From Spongisporangium articulatum (lineage in GTDB: Bacteria > Actinomycetota > Actinomycetes > Actinomycetales > Kineosporiaceae): a stretch of 64,000 nt of DNA. The stretch is from positions 124,001-188,000 of the forward strand of contig NZ_JBITLV010000005.1 in assembly GCF_044465595.1 (NCBI RefSeq). Direction: 5' to 3'. The notes beneath the pieces are model-generated. The model ran no database searches. It had not been told where the DNA came from and worked only from the letters and a program-made list of their open reading frames with translations. Of the stretch, positions 31,716 to 40,707 are shown one piece after another; within the stretch, counting starts at the first letter, position 1; the number at the start of each line of letters is the position of its first letter. The translations under genes and the position numbers were made by a program.

Positions 31716-33478
31716 TGCGGGACGTGGTGATCGTCGGCTGCGGCGGCGGGGGGCCTGTGGTGGCGACGGAGCTGGCCCGCTGGGGACTCGACGTCCTGGT
31801 GCTGGAGGCGGGGCCGCGCTTCGCCGACCCACGCCGGGACTGGAGCCGGCTGGAGAACGACGCGAACAACCCGTTGACCGGGTACTTCCGGGCCGGGCCG
31901 GGCGACCGGTCGAAACCGGCCTGGAGCCGGGACCTTCCGGAAGACATGTTCGTCTGGCAGGTGGCCGGGGTGGGCGGCACGACCCTGCACTACTACGGCA
32001 ACTGCCCCCGGGCCGCGCGGGGCGTGTTCGCGGGCTACGACGGCCCGGACGCCGGCGAGTACGACACCACCCACCGGTTCCCGTTCACGATGGCGCAGTT
32101 GCGCCCCTACTACCGGTGGGTGGAGGCCACGCTGCCCGTCCAGACCGCGGCGATGGGCACCAAGGAGGAACGCTTCCTGCGGGCCGCGGCCGCCACGGGG
32201 CTGCCGGTCTGTGACACCAAGGAGCCGACCGAGGCGTCGTTCCGGCCGCAGGAGAACTGCATCCTCCAACCGGGCGGCACCGCGGGTCTCGCGCCCGACC
32301 CGAGCTTCCCGCAGGCGAGCGGCTGCACGTTCTGCGGTCACTGTCTGCAGGGTTGTTCCGCGCCACGCGGCGCGCCCCGCAATCTGACCGCCAAGCGGTC
32401 GACGGACAACTCGTACGTGCCCATGATGCTCACCGCCGACGTCTGGGCACCCGGCGGCCGACCCGCCGAGCTGGTCACCGGGGCGACCGTCGTCAGGGTG
32501 CACACCGAGGGCCGCGACGCGGCGACGCGGGCCACCGGGGTGACGTACGAGGACGCGGGCGGCGCGCGGCACCGGGTGGATGCCAAGGTCGTGGTGCTGG
32601 CCGCGGGCGCGGTCGAGACTCCGCGGCTGTGGCTGGATTCCGGTCTGCCGAACCCGAACGGCTGGGTGGGCCGTGGGCTCACCGACCACCACCTGGACTG
32701 GGTGCACGGCATCTTCGACGACTACACCGGCTCCTCGAAAGGGGCCAGCTCGAGCGCCCGGATCGACTTCCCCGGCTACGGCGGGATCGAGAACACCGGT
32801 CTACCACCGGCGTTCGAGGCCTTCTCGGCGACGTACAGCGACCACGGCACGCACGGCGTCTACACCAACGGCTCACCGGCCGGCGACGCCGGGGCCGACG
32901 CGGTCGGGCGGCTGGTCGGCGCGCAGCTGCTGGAGTCGGTGTCGAACATCGACCGGGTGCTGAACTGCCTCGTCATCACGGACGACGACGTGGAGGCCGA
33001 GAACCGGGTGCAGCTGTCCCCGGCCATGCCGCACGACCCGAAGGGCACGCCGCCACGGATCACGGTGAAGCACCGGCAGCGTTCGGCCCGCACGCGACGC
33101 AACCGGGAGTTCCTGGCCCGCAAGGCGGTCGAGCTGCTGCGGGCCGCGGGGGCGCGGAAGGTGTACCGCGCCGACTGGCCGCCACTGCTGCTGCACATCC
33201 ACTCCAGCATGCGGATGGGGCACGACCCGTCGGACTCCGTGCTCGACGAGTGGTCCGAGTCGCGTTTCGTGACCGGACTCTTCGTCGCGGACAACTCCGC
33301 TCTGCCCAACAGCCTGGGCGGGGCGAACCCGACCCTGACGACCCAGGCCCTCGCGACCCGCGCCGCGGAACGCATCATGACCCGCTACTTCGGCGGCGAC
33401 CCGTGGGTGCGCAACGGCACGCCGACCGTCTCGACCGACCCGCGGATCACGGACGCCGTGCTGGCCCGGAACCTCTGA
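31715..33478 (+). CDS. GMC-family FAD oxidoreductase with four-cysteine motif
   Basis: The protein has 587 residues, with GAGGAGG before ATG 31715. The FAD dinucleotide fold starts VVIVGCGGGGPVVATELARW; GGTTLHYYGNCPRAARG is the FAD-binding loop, and SSMRMGHDPSDSVLDEW with NSLGGANPTLTTQALATRAA forms the C-terminal active-site region. The insert SGCTFCGHCLQGCSAP (about 207-222) has four cysteines spaced CxxCxxCxxxC, as in an Fe-S or other metal site, so electrons may leave by a metal centre instead of going to oxygen. Substrate unknown; sugar, sterol or alcohol are possible. Likely exported by hitch-hiking with the Tat subunit. Confidence 0.88.
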   Translation: MRDVVIVGCGGGGPVVATELARWGLDVLVLEAGPRFADPRRDWSRLENDANNPLTGYFRAGPGDRSKPAWSRDLPEDMFVWQVAGVGGTTLHYYGNCPRAARGVFAGYDGPDAGEYDTTHRFPFTMAQLRPYYRWVEATLPVQTAAMGTKEERFLRAAAATGLPVCDTKEPTEASFRPQENCILQPGGTAGLAPDPSFPQASGCTFCGHCLQGCSAPRGAPRNLTAKRSTDNSYVPMMLTADVWAPGGRPAELVTGATVVRVHTEGRDAATRATGVTYEDAGGARHRVDAKVVVLAAGAVETPRLWLDSGLPNPNGWVGRGLTDHHLDWVHGIFDDYTGSSKGASSSARIDFPGYGGIENTGLPPAFEAFSATYSDHGTHGVYTNGSPAGDAGADAVGRLVGAQLLESVSNIDRVLNCLVITDDDVEAENRVQLSPAMPHDPKGTPPRITVKHRQRSARTRRNREFLARKAVELLRAAGARKVYRADWPPLLLHIHSSMRMGHDPSDSVLDEWSESRFVTGLFVADNSALPNSLGGANPTLTTQALATRAAERIMTRYFGGDPWVRNGTPTVSTDPRITDAVLARNL

Positions 33479-33490
33479 TCCCAGGTGCGG

Positions 33491-34447
33491 TCAGGGGATG
33501 AGGACCAGCTTCCCGACCGTGTGCCGGGTGAGGATCTGGCGGTGGGCCTCGTCCGCCCGGTCCAGCGGGAAGCTACCGGCCAGAACGACTTCCAGCTCGC
33601 CGGCCCCGGCCAGCTCGGCCAGCGGGGCCCGCGCGGCGTTACGGATCTCCGTGCCCGGGTCGGCGCCCGGCGCGCCGCCGATGCGCTTGAGGCCGAGCTC
33701 CGTCGACCGCGGGCCCACGACGATCGTCACGAAACGCTCCTTGTCGCCGAGCAGTTCGAGCGACACGTCGATCGGCTCGTCGCCGCCGATGCCGTCGAAC
33801 GCGGCGTCCACCCCACCGGGCGCGAGGGCCCGCACCCGGTCGGCCAGCCCCGGTCCGTAGGTCACGGGCTCGGCGCCCAGGCGCCGCAGCAGGTCGTGGT
33901 TGCGCTCGCTCGCCGTCCCGATCACCCGGGCCCCGGCGCGCACGGCGAGCTGCACGGCCAGCTGCCCGACGCCGCCGGCCGCCGCATGGACGAGCACGAC
34001 ATCGCCCGCGCCGGAGCTCTTCCCGAGCGCGTCGATACCGATCACGGACAGCCCGTGGACGGCGGTCGCCCCGGTCAGCAGCAGCCCGGCGGCCTGCTCG
34101 AACGAGAGCGTGGCGGGCTTGGGCACGACGTCCGGGGCGGGCGCGACCAACGCGGCGGCGTACCCGCCGGTGACCCGGTAGGCGATCACCTCGTCGCCCA
34201 CGGCGACGCCGGCGACCTCGGGACCGACCGCCCGGACGACGCCGCTCACCTCGAACCCCAGCGGCACCGGCAGCGGCGGCTGGGGCCGGTCGGCCACCGC
34301 CTGGTAGAGCTTCACGTCGATCGGGTTCACCCCGGCCGCCCGCACGTCCAGCAGCACCTGCCCGGCGCCGGGCGCGCCGGGGTCGTAGGTCTGCACCTCG
34401 AGGTTCTCCGGGCCGCCGTACGCGGCCGCCACCACGCGCCTGCTCAT
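33491..34447 (-). CDS. Zinc-less quinone-reductase-like NADP-dependent oxidoreductase (MDR family)
   Basis: The protein has 318 residues from ATG 34447, which overlaps the rhodanese stop by four bases. The MDR GroES-like half has VLLDVRAAGVNPIDVKLY and GFEVSGVVRAVGPEV, and the Rossmann half has VLVHAAAGGVGQLAVQLAV. No structural zinc cysteines are present, as in quinone reductases. It should reduce quinones or enones with NADPH. Confidence 0.9.
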   Translation of the reverse strand: MSRRVVAAAYGGPENLEVQTYDPGAPGAGQVLLDVRAAGVNPIDVKLYQAVADRPQPPLPVPLGFEVSGVVRAVGPEVAGVAVGDEVIAYRVTGGYAAALVAPAPDVVPKPATLSFEQAAGLLLTGATAVHGLSVIGIDALGKSSGAGDVVLVHAAAGGVGQLAVQLAVRAGARVIGTASERNHDLLRRLGAEPVTYGPGLADRVRALAPGGVDAAFDGIGGDEPIDVSLELLGDKERFVTIVVGPRSTELGLKRIGGAPGADPGTEIRNAARAPLAELAGAGELEVVLAGSFPLDRADEAHRQILTRHTVGKLVLIP

Positions 34448-35433
34448 GACGCTGATCCTGCCGCGGGCGCCTCGGCGGGCAACCCGGCGTCCTTCCACGC
34501 CGGCCGCGGATGTCGAGCAGTTCGGCCGCCGCCACCGCCGGCCTCACGGTCTGCTCGGGCCTCAACAGCGCGTGGTGGGAACTCGCCCGGCTCGGTGCCG
34601 GTGACCACCGGCCGCTCCGGCAGCGTGGCCCACTGCGACCAGGACCCCGGGTAGAGCACCGCGTCGTGACCAGCCAGGGCCAGCGCGGCGATCTCGTGGG
34701 CCGCCGTCACGCCCGACCCGCAGTACACGGCCACCGGCCGCCCGTCGCCCACGCCGAGCGTCCCGAACTGCTCGACCAACTCGTCGACCGACCGGAAAGT
34801 GCTGTCCGCCGCCAGGTTGAGCGTGGTCGGTGCCGACACGGCTCCCGGTACGTGACCGAACTTCGGGTCGACCGGGTTCTCCTCGCCGCGGTACCGCTCG
34901 GCGGCCCGAGCGTCGAGCAGCAGGCCTCCGGAGCGCACGAACTGCTCCACGCCGTCCGGGTCGAGCACCGGCAGCCGCCCCCCGACCAGGGTGACGTCGC
35001 CCGGTTCGGGCGGGGCGCCGTCCCCCGTCTCGACCGGCCCACCCGCCGCCTCCCAGGCCGGCAGCCCGCCGTCCAGCAACCGGACGTCGGAGACCCCCGC
35101 CCAGCGCAGCAGCCACCAGGCGCGGGCCGCCGCGAGGTTTCCGGTCGCGTCGTAGGCGACGACCGGCTGCCCGGAGCGCAGCCCCCACGCACGAGCGGCG
35201 GCCTGCAGGTCGGCGAGGTCGGGCAGCGGGTGCCGGCCGACGCCGGGCCCGGCGGGCGCGGACAGCTCCTCGTCGAGGTCGGCGAAGACCGCGCCGGCGA
35301 TGTGCCCGGCCGCGAACGACTCCCGCCCGGGCGGGCCGTTCAGCGCCCACCGGACGTCGAGCACCAGCGGGGCGCCGGGCCCGACCAGCTCCGCCGCCAG
35401 CTCGGAAACCGTGATCAGCACCGGGGAGTTCAT
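34444..35433 (-). CDS. Two-domain rhodanese sulfurtransferase
   Basis: The protein has 329 residues. The first rhodanese domain (DVRWALNGPPGRESFAAGHI) is catalytically inactive-looking; the second (about 140-280) has the active Cys in VAVYCGSGVTA and LLDARAAERYRGEENPVD. The CGSGVTA loop is typical of thiosulfate or 3-mercaptopyruvate sulfurtransferases, which move sulfane sulfur to thiols or cyanide. The last 35 residues are a non-conserved basic Ala/Gly extension that reaches into the reductase gene. Confidence 0.9.
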   Translation of the reverse strand: MNSPVLITVSELAAELVGPGAPLVLDVRWALNGPPGRESFAAGHIAGAVFADLDEELSAPAGPGVGRHPLPDLADLQAAARAWGLRSGQPVVAYDATGNLAAARAWWLLRWAGVSDVRLLDGGLPAWEAAGGPVETGDGAPPEPGDVTLVGGRLPVLDPDGVEQFVRSGGLLLDARAAERYRGEENPVDPKFGHVPGAVSAPTTLNLAADSTFRSVDELVEQFGTLGVGDGRPVAVYCGSGVTAAHEIAALALAGHDAVLYPGSWSQWATLPERPVVTGTEPGEFPPRAVEARADREAGGGGGRTARHPRPAWKDAGLPAEAPAAGSAS

Positions 35434-35465
35434 GCCTCAGACCACCTCTCGCAGTGTGCGCCGGC

Positions 35466-35532
35466 ATGCAGAAGGCCCCCGGGCGAACCTCCCGCATCAC
35501 GCGAGAACCGTTGCCCGGGGGCCTTTCTGCAT
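35466..35532. terminator. Inverted repeat downstream of gltA with TGATCATG end
   Basis: ATGCAGAAGGCCCCCGGGC (35466-35484) pairs with the segment 35513-35532 with one bulged base; the loop is 28 bases. The right arm continues into GATCACG. It follows the gltA stop on the minus strand and is a probable gltA terminator. The same TGATCATGCAGAA sequence occurs inside the gene at 669. Confidence 0.75.
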
Positions 35533-35555
35533 GATCACGACCGGAAGGGGATACC

Positions 35556-36869
<1,314 letters not shown>

Positions 36870-37079
36870 GAACGCTCCTGCTGGTGATGGGATGCGTGTT
36901 CGCGCGGGCGACGGGTGTGTCGCTCTCGGCTCACGACGAAACTACCCCGCCGCGATTACCCTCTGCCATCCGGCACCCCTGCCACGGAGATCACTTTTTC
37001 GCTCCGCTGTCCTTCTGTTCGTGATCCAAGAGAGGCGGTCGGGATGCATCCGCCGCCGGTCGGTGCCACCGTCGGTGGC

Positions 37080-37856
37080 ATGAGGAGGAGCAGGTCCCGC
37101 GCCGAGGTGACGATCAGCGTGGTGGCCCTCGCCGCCGTCCTGGGCGGCTGTTCCGGCGGCTCACCCTCCGTCACCGCCGGGCCGACGACCGCGACGAGCG
37201 CCGCGACCACACCCGCCGCCGTGGTCACCTCCGCGGCCGGTTCGGACGACGGGTGCCCGCCGGGCGGTGCGGCCGTACCGTCGGGCGCTGGGACGGCGAA
37301 GAGCGCCGACCTGGACGGCGACGGCCGCGCGGACCGGGTCTGGCTGGCCGACATCGACGGGAAGCGCACCCTCGGGGTCCGGACGGCGAGCGGGGCCGGG
37401 TTCAGCAGGACGTTCACCAGCGCCGCCCCGCAGACCGCGACGGCCCTGGCCGCCCGGGTCGGGACGGGTACCGGGCCGGGCACCGACGCCGTCGTGCTGC
37501 TCGACACCGGCCGCTCGGTCGCCCTGTACGCCGTCGTCGACTGCCGGCTGGTGGAGAGCCGCAACGCACAGGGTGAGCAGTACACGTTCGACCGCGGTTT
37601 CACCGGGTACGGCACCGGGGTGGGTTGCCCGAGTGTGGGCGGCACGCCGCGTCTCGCGGGCTACCTGGCGGAGACGGACACCGGGGCCAGCTACCGGGTC
37701 ACCCGCACGACGGTCGACCTGACCGCCGGCGGCGCCAAGGCGACCAACGGCGAGAAGACCACCCTCGGAACGACACTCAAACCGACATCGACCGACGTGG
37801 TGGCCGCCACGGGCGTCACCTGCGGCAAGGCCACCCCCGCCCACGAACCCAGCTAA
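37080..37856 (+). CDS. Putative lipoprotein with an EF-hand-like calcium loop
   Basis: The protein has 258 residues from ATG 37080 (ATG 37044 is an alternative). Signal peptide RSRAEVTISVVALAAVLGGC ends in the lipobox VLGGC; after the Cys comes a Thr/Ala-rich stalk. The folded part begins with ADLDGDGRADRVWLADIDG, a Ca2+-binding loop of the dockerin/FG-GAP type, then beta strands with two cysteines. I cannot assign a function. It precedes a long palindromic repeat. Confidence 0.75.
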   Translation: MRRSRSRAEVTISVVALAAVLGGCSGGSPSVTAGPTTATSAATTPAAVVTSAAGSDDGCPPGGAAVPSGAGTAKSADLDGDGRADRVWLADIDGKRTLGVRTASGAGFSRTFTSAAPQTATALAARVGTGTGPGTDAVVLLDTGRSVALYAVVDCRLVESRNAQGEQYTFDRGFTGYGTGVGCPSVGGTPRLAGYLAETDTGASYRVTRTTVDLTAGGAKATNGEKTTLGTTLKPTSTDVVAATGVTCGKATPAHEPS

Positions 37857-37863
37857 CCCCCGC

Positions 37864-37937
37864 CGTGATCATGCACAAATGCATGACTCTCGCGTCGATC
37901 ATGCGCAAACGCATCATGCGTTTGCGCATGATCGACG
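37864..37937. repeat. Near-perfect palindrome of the TGATCATGCGCAAACGCA family
   Basis: A variant unit CGTGATCATGCACAAATGCA (37864) is followed by a 22-base perfect palindrome, arms 37893-37914 and 37916-37937 around a single C, with core TCGATCATGCGCAAACGCAT. It lies between the lipoprotein gene (+) and dapC (-) and could terminate both. Confidence 0.85.
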
Positions 37938-37964
37938 AGAGTTCCGCACTCCGGCCGGAGCGGG

Positions 37965-39086
37965 TCAGCTCAGGCGGGAAGCCAGGGCGTGGATCCGTTC
38001 GTCGGTGGCCGTCAGGGCCACCCGCACGTGCCGGGCGCCCGCCGTCCCGTAGAAGTCCCCCGGCGCCACCAGCACGCCCCGCTCGGCCAGCCAGGCCACC
38101 GTGTCCAGGGCCGGCTCGTCCCGGGTCGACCACAGGTACAGCCCGGCGTCCGAGTGGTCGATCCGGAACCCCGCGCCGGTCAACGCCTTCCGCGCCACCT
38201 CGCGCCGTGCGCGGTACAGCTCGCGCTGGGCGGCGACGTGCTCGTCGTCCGAGAGTGCGACGCGCAGCGCCTCCTGCACCGGCCACGGGACGATCATCCC
38301 GGCGTGCTTGCGCAGCTCCAGCAGCGAGCGGACCAGCGCCACGTCCCCGGCCACGAACGCGGCCCGGTAACCGGCCAGGTTGGACTGCTTGCTCAGCGAG
38401 TACACCGCCAACAAACCCTCGTGCGAACCGCCGCACACCTCGGGGTCGAGGATCGAGGGCACCGGCTGGGCGGTCCACGACAGCTCGGCGTAGCACTCGT
38501 CGGAGGCGACCACGGCCCCGATCGACCGCGCCCACGACACGACCTTGCGCAGGTGGTCGACGCCGAGCACCCGCCCGGTCGGGTTGCTCGGCGAGTTCAC
38601 CCACACCAGCTTCACCCGCCCCGCGGCCGGACCGACCGACACCGTGCCGTCGGCGGGGACCGGGTTCGCCCCGGCCAGCCGGGCCCCGACGTCGTAGGTC
38701 GGGTAGGCGACGGTCGGGAACACCACGTCGTCCCCCGGGCCCAGCCCGAGCAGCGTCGGCAGCCACGCGACCAGCTCCTTGGAGCCGACGGTGGGCAGCA
38801 CGCCGTCCGGGTCGAGCGCCGGGACGCCGCGGCGGCGCGCGAACCAGCCCGAGACGGCCTCACGCAGGGCGGGCGTCCCGTACGTCTGCGGGTACCCCGG
38901 CGCGTTCGCGGCACCGCGCAACGCGTCGGCGACCACCGAGGGCGTCGGGTCGACCGGCGTCCCCACCGACAGGTCGACGATCCCGCCCGGATGGGCGCGG
39001 GCGCGTTCGCCGTACGGAGCCAGCCGGTTCCAGGGGAAGTCGGGCAGGGCGGCGAGGCGGGCCGAGTTCGCGCCCGTGGGTATCAC
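37965..39086 (-). CDS. dapC: Succinyldiaminopimelate transaminase
   Basis: The protein has 373 residues from GTG 39086, which overlaps the ferredoxin stop by four bases. A class I/II PLP aminotransferase: GTPVDPTPSVVADALRGA, WVNSPSNPTGRVL, VASDECYAEL and the Schiff-base lysine in YSLSKQSNLAGYRAAF. The ferredoxin-dapC pair equals Rv1177-Rv1178 from memory, which supports the diaminopimelate assignment instead of a general aminotransferase. It converts N-succinyl-2-amino-6-oxopimelate with glutamate. Confidence 0.93.
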   Translation of the reverse strand: MIPTGANSARLAALPDFPWNRLAPYGERARAHPGGIVDLSVGTPVDPTPSVVADALRGAANAPGYPQTYGTPALREAVSGWFARRRGVPALDPDGVLPTVGSKELVAWLPTLLGLGPGDDVVFPTVAYPTYDVGARLAGANPVPADGTVSVGPAAGRVKLVWVNSPSNPTGRVLGVDHLRKVVSWARSIGAVVASDECYAELSWTAQPVPSILDPEVCGGSHEGLLAVYSLSKQSNLAGYRAAFVAGDVALVRSLLELRKHAGMIVPWPVQEALRVALSDDEHVAAQRELYRARREVARKALTGAGFRIDHSDAGLYLWSTRDEPALDTVAWLAERGVLVAPGDFYGTAGARHVRVALTATDERIHALASRLS

Positions 39087-39406
39087 TCCGCGGCTTGCGG
39101 AGGCAGAGCGCTGATCAGCGGGTGGTCCTTGGGGATCAGGCCCAGCTTGGCCGCGCCACCGGGCGAGCCGAGGTCCTCGAAGAACTCGACGTTCGCCTTG
39201 TAGTAGTCCGTCCACTCCTCGGGAGTGTCGTCCTCGTAGTAGATCGCCTCGACCGGGCAGACCGGCTCACAGGCTCCGCAGTCGACGCATTCGTCGGGGT
39301 GGATGTACAGCATCCGCTCCCCTTCGTAGATGCAGTCGACGGGGCACTCCTCGATGCAGGCCTTGTCCTTCAGGTCCACGCACGGCTGCGCGATCACGTA
39401 CGTCAC
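39083..39406 (-). CDS. fdxA: 7Fe-4S-type ferredoxin
   Basis: The protein has 107 residues. Cluster motifs are CVDLKDKACIEECPVDC and CVDCGACEPVCPVEA, giving one 3Fe-4S and one 4Fe-4S site. The C-terminal extension (PEEWTDYYKANVEFFEDLGS, GAAKLGLIPKDHPLI) is characteristic of actinobacterial FdxA/FdxC. It supplies electrons to reductive enzymes. GTG 39406 is preceded by CGGAGGATC. Confidence 0.95.
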   Translation of the reverse strand: MTYVIAQPCVDLKDKACIEECPVDCIYEGERMLYIHPDECVDCGACEPVCPVEAIYYEDDTPEEWTDYYKANVEFFEDLGSPGGAAKLGLIPKDHPLISALPPQAAE

Positions 39407-39495
39407 GACGATCCTCCGTAGATCCGCTCACGAGCAGGGGTTCGGGCTGCCCGGAGGCAAGTATCCCTGATACTCCCCCCGGTCCGGACACGGCC

Positions 39496-39501
39496 TACCA
39501 T
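39496..39501 (+). promoter_or_regulatory. -10 hexamer TACCAT, probable leaderless start of the GNAT gene
   Basis: TACCAT is followed by eight bases and GTG 39510; no binding site is visible. Confidence 0.4.
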
Positions 39502-39509
39502 CGGCGGGC

Positions 39510-40499
39510 GTGAGCACCGACTGGAACGCCCTCGTCGGCACTCGGGTCGTGGCCCGGGTGCGCAGCCCCAACGGGCTCTACGACGTGCTCGGCGACCTGA
39601 TCGGCGCCGATGACGATCTGTTGCGCATCGTCACGAAGCGTGGCGAGCGCCAGGTGCCACGGGCCAACGTGATCGCCGGAGGCCCCGTGCCGCCCGCGCC
39701 GTCCCGGGCCGCCCCGCCGCACCGGGCGCTGTCCGTGGGCGACCTCGAGGTGGTGATGGCCGACCACTGGCGGGCCCCCGAGACCGACTGGCTGGGCGGT
39801 TGGCTGCTGCGGGCCGCGGGCGGCTTCACCCGCCGGGCCAACTCGGCCCTGGCCGTCGGCGAACCCGGGATGCCGCTCGACGTGGCCGTCCTGGAGGTCA
39901 CCGACTGGTACTCCGACCGGGGCATGACGCCGCTGGCCGCCACCCCGCACCCGACGATCGACGAGGAGGACGCCGGGCAGCTGCTGGCCGCGGCCGAGGC
40001 CTTCCGGGCGGCGGGCTGGCAGGAGGTGCCCGGGGCCGGCGCCACCGTGCTGACCGCCCCGACCGGTGAGGTCCGGGCGCCGCGCGACCTGCCCGCCGGG
40101 CTGACCCTGGACCTGCTGGAGGCCCCGGACGCCGCCTGGCTGGCCCGGTACCACTACCGCGGCGAGGCCGTGCCGCCCGTCGGGCGCGAGCTCCTGGCCT
40201 CGGCGCCGGAGCAGGTGTTCGCGGCGGTCCGGGACGGCGGGACGACGGTCGCCGTCGCCCGCGGCTCGCTCGCCCGGCGCTGGGCGGGGGTCACGGCCGT
40301 CGAGGTCGACCCCGCCTACCGACGCCGCGGGCTGGGTGCGGCGCTGGTGGCCCGGCTCGGCGAGTGGGCCTGGCAGCACCGGGCGGCGGCGGTCTACGTG
40401 CAGGTCGGCGAGGGCAACGAGGCGGGCTTCGCGCTCTACGGCGCCGCGGGCTTCGAGACCCACCACACCTACGCCTACCTCACCCCCACCTCCCCGTGA
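39510..40499 (+). CDS. GNAT N-acetyltransferase with N-terminal beta domain (Rv0428c-like)
   Basis: The protein has 329 residues. The first 65 residues are a small beta-rich domain (GTRVVARVRSPNGLYDVLGD, LLRIVTKRGERQV), and the C-terminal half is a GNAT domain with the acetyl-CoA loop RRRGLGAALVARL and the late YVQVGEGNEAGFALYGAAGF. This two-part layout matches the cg3035/Rv0428c family from memory. The acceptor is unknown. Its TGA stop lies inside the palindrome at 40496. Confidence 0.9.
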   Translation: MSTDWNALVGTRVVARVRSPNGLYDVLGDLIGADDDLLRIVTKRGERQVPRANVIAGGPVPPAPSRAAPPHRALSVGDLEVVMADHWRAPETDWLGGWLLRAAGGFTRRANSALAVGEPGMPLDVAVLEVTDWYSDRGMTPLAATPHPTIDEEDAGQLLAAAEAFRAAGWQEVPGAGATVLTAPTGEVRAPRDLPAGLTLDLLEAPDAAWLARYHYRGEAVPPVGRELLASAPEQVFAAVRDGGTTVAVARGSLARRWAGVTAVEVDPAYRRRGLGAALVARLGEWAWQHRAAAVYVQVGEGNEAGFALYGAAGFETHHTYAYLTPTSP

Positions 40500-40537
40500 T
40501 CATGGAAGAAGGTGTGGCCGCATTCGTCCATGATCAC
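40496..40537. repeat. TGATCATGG inverted repeat carrying the stop codons of two convergent genes
   Basis: GTGATCATGGA (40496-40506) and TCCATGATCAC (40527-40537) are perfect 11-base arms with a 20-base loop. The TGA of the left arm is the GNAT stop, and on the other strand the TGA of the right arm is the stop of the small gene at 40534. Confidence 0.85.
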
Positions 40538-40665
40538 GAGCAGGGGTCCTGGTAGTAGACGGCGTCGTCCTCGAGGTCGGAGAGCATCAGCTCGTCACGA
40601 CCGCGACGCCACCTGAACAGCCTGTCGAACAGGCCGGGGCGCTCGGGGGTGGACACAGGAGTCAT
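40534..40665 (-). CDS. Small acidic protein of unknown function
   Basis: An unlisted frame of 43 codons encodes MTPVSTPERPGLFDRLFRWR then RGRDELMLSDLEDDAVYYQD and PCS. GTG 40656 would give a 40-residue form starting STPERPG. A perfect TTGACA (40687-40692, minus strand) lies upstream, with TGCAAT 17 bases on and GTG seven bases later, so transcription may begin at the GTG. Codon choice looks coding. I do not recognise the family. It sits between the GNAT gene and the hybrid kinase. Confidence 0.6.
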   Translation of the reverse strand: MTPVSTPERPGLFDRLFRWRRGRDELMLSDLEDDAVYYQDPCS

Positions 40666-40707
40666 TGCAGCGCTGCGCGTTCCAATTGTCAACTGAACTG
40701 GTCCACT

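Noticed and set aside
35466..35537. Riboswitch before the rhodanese gene
   Set aside because: It is a simple inverted repeat at the end of gltA with no multi-helix architecture or known sequence signature.
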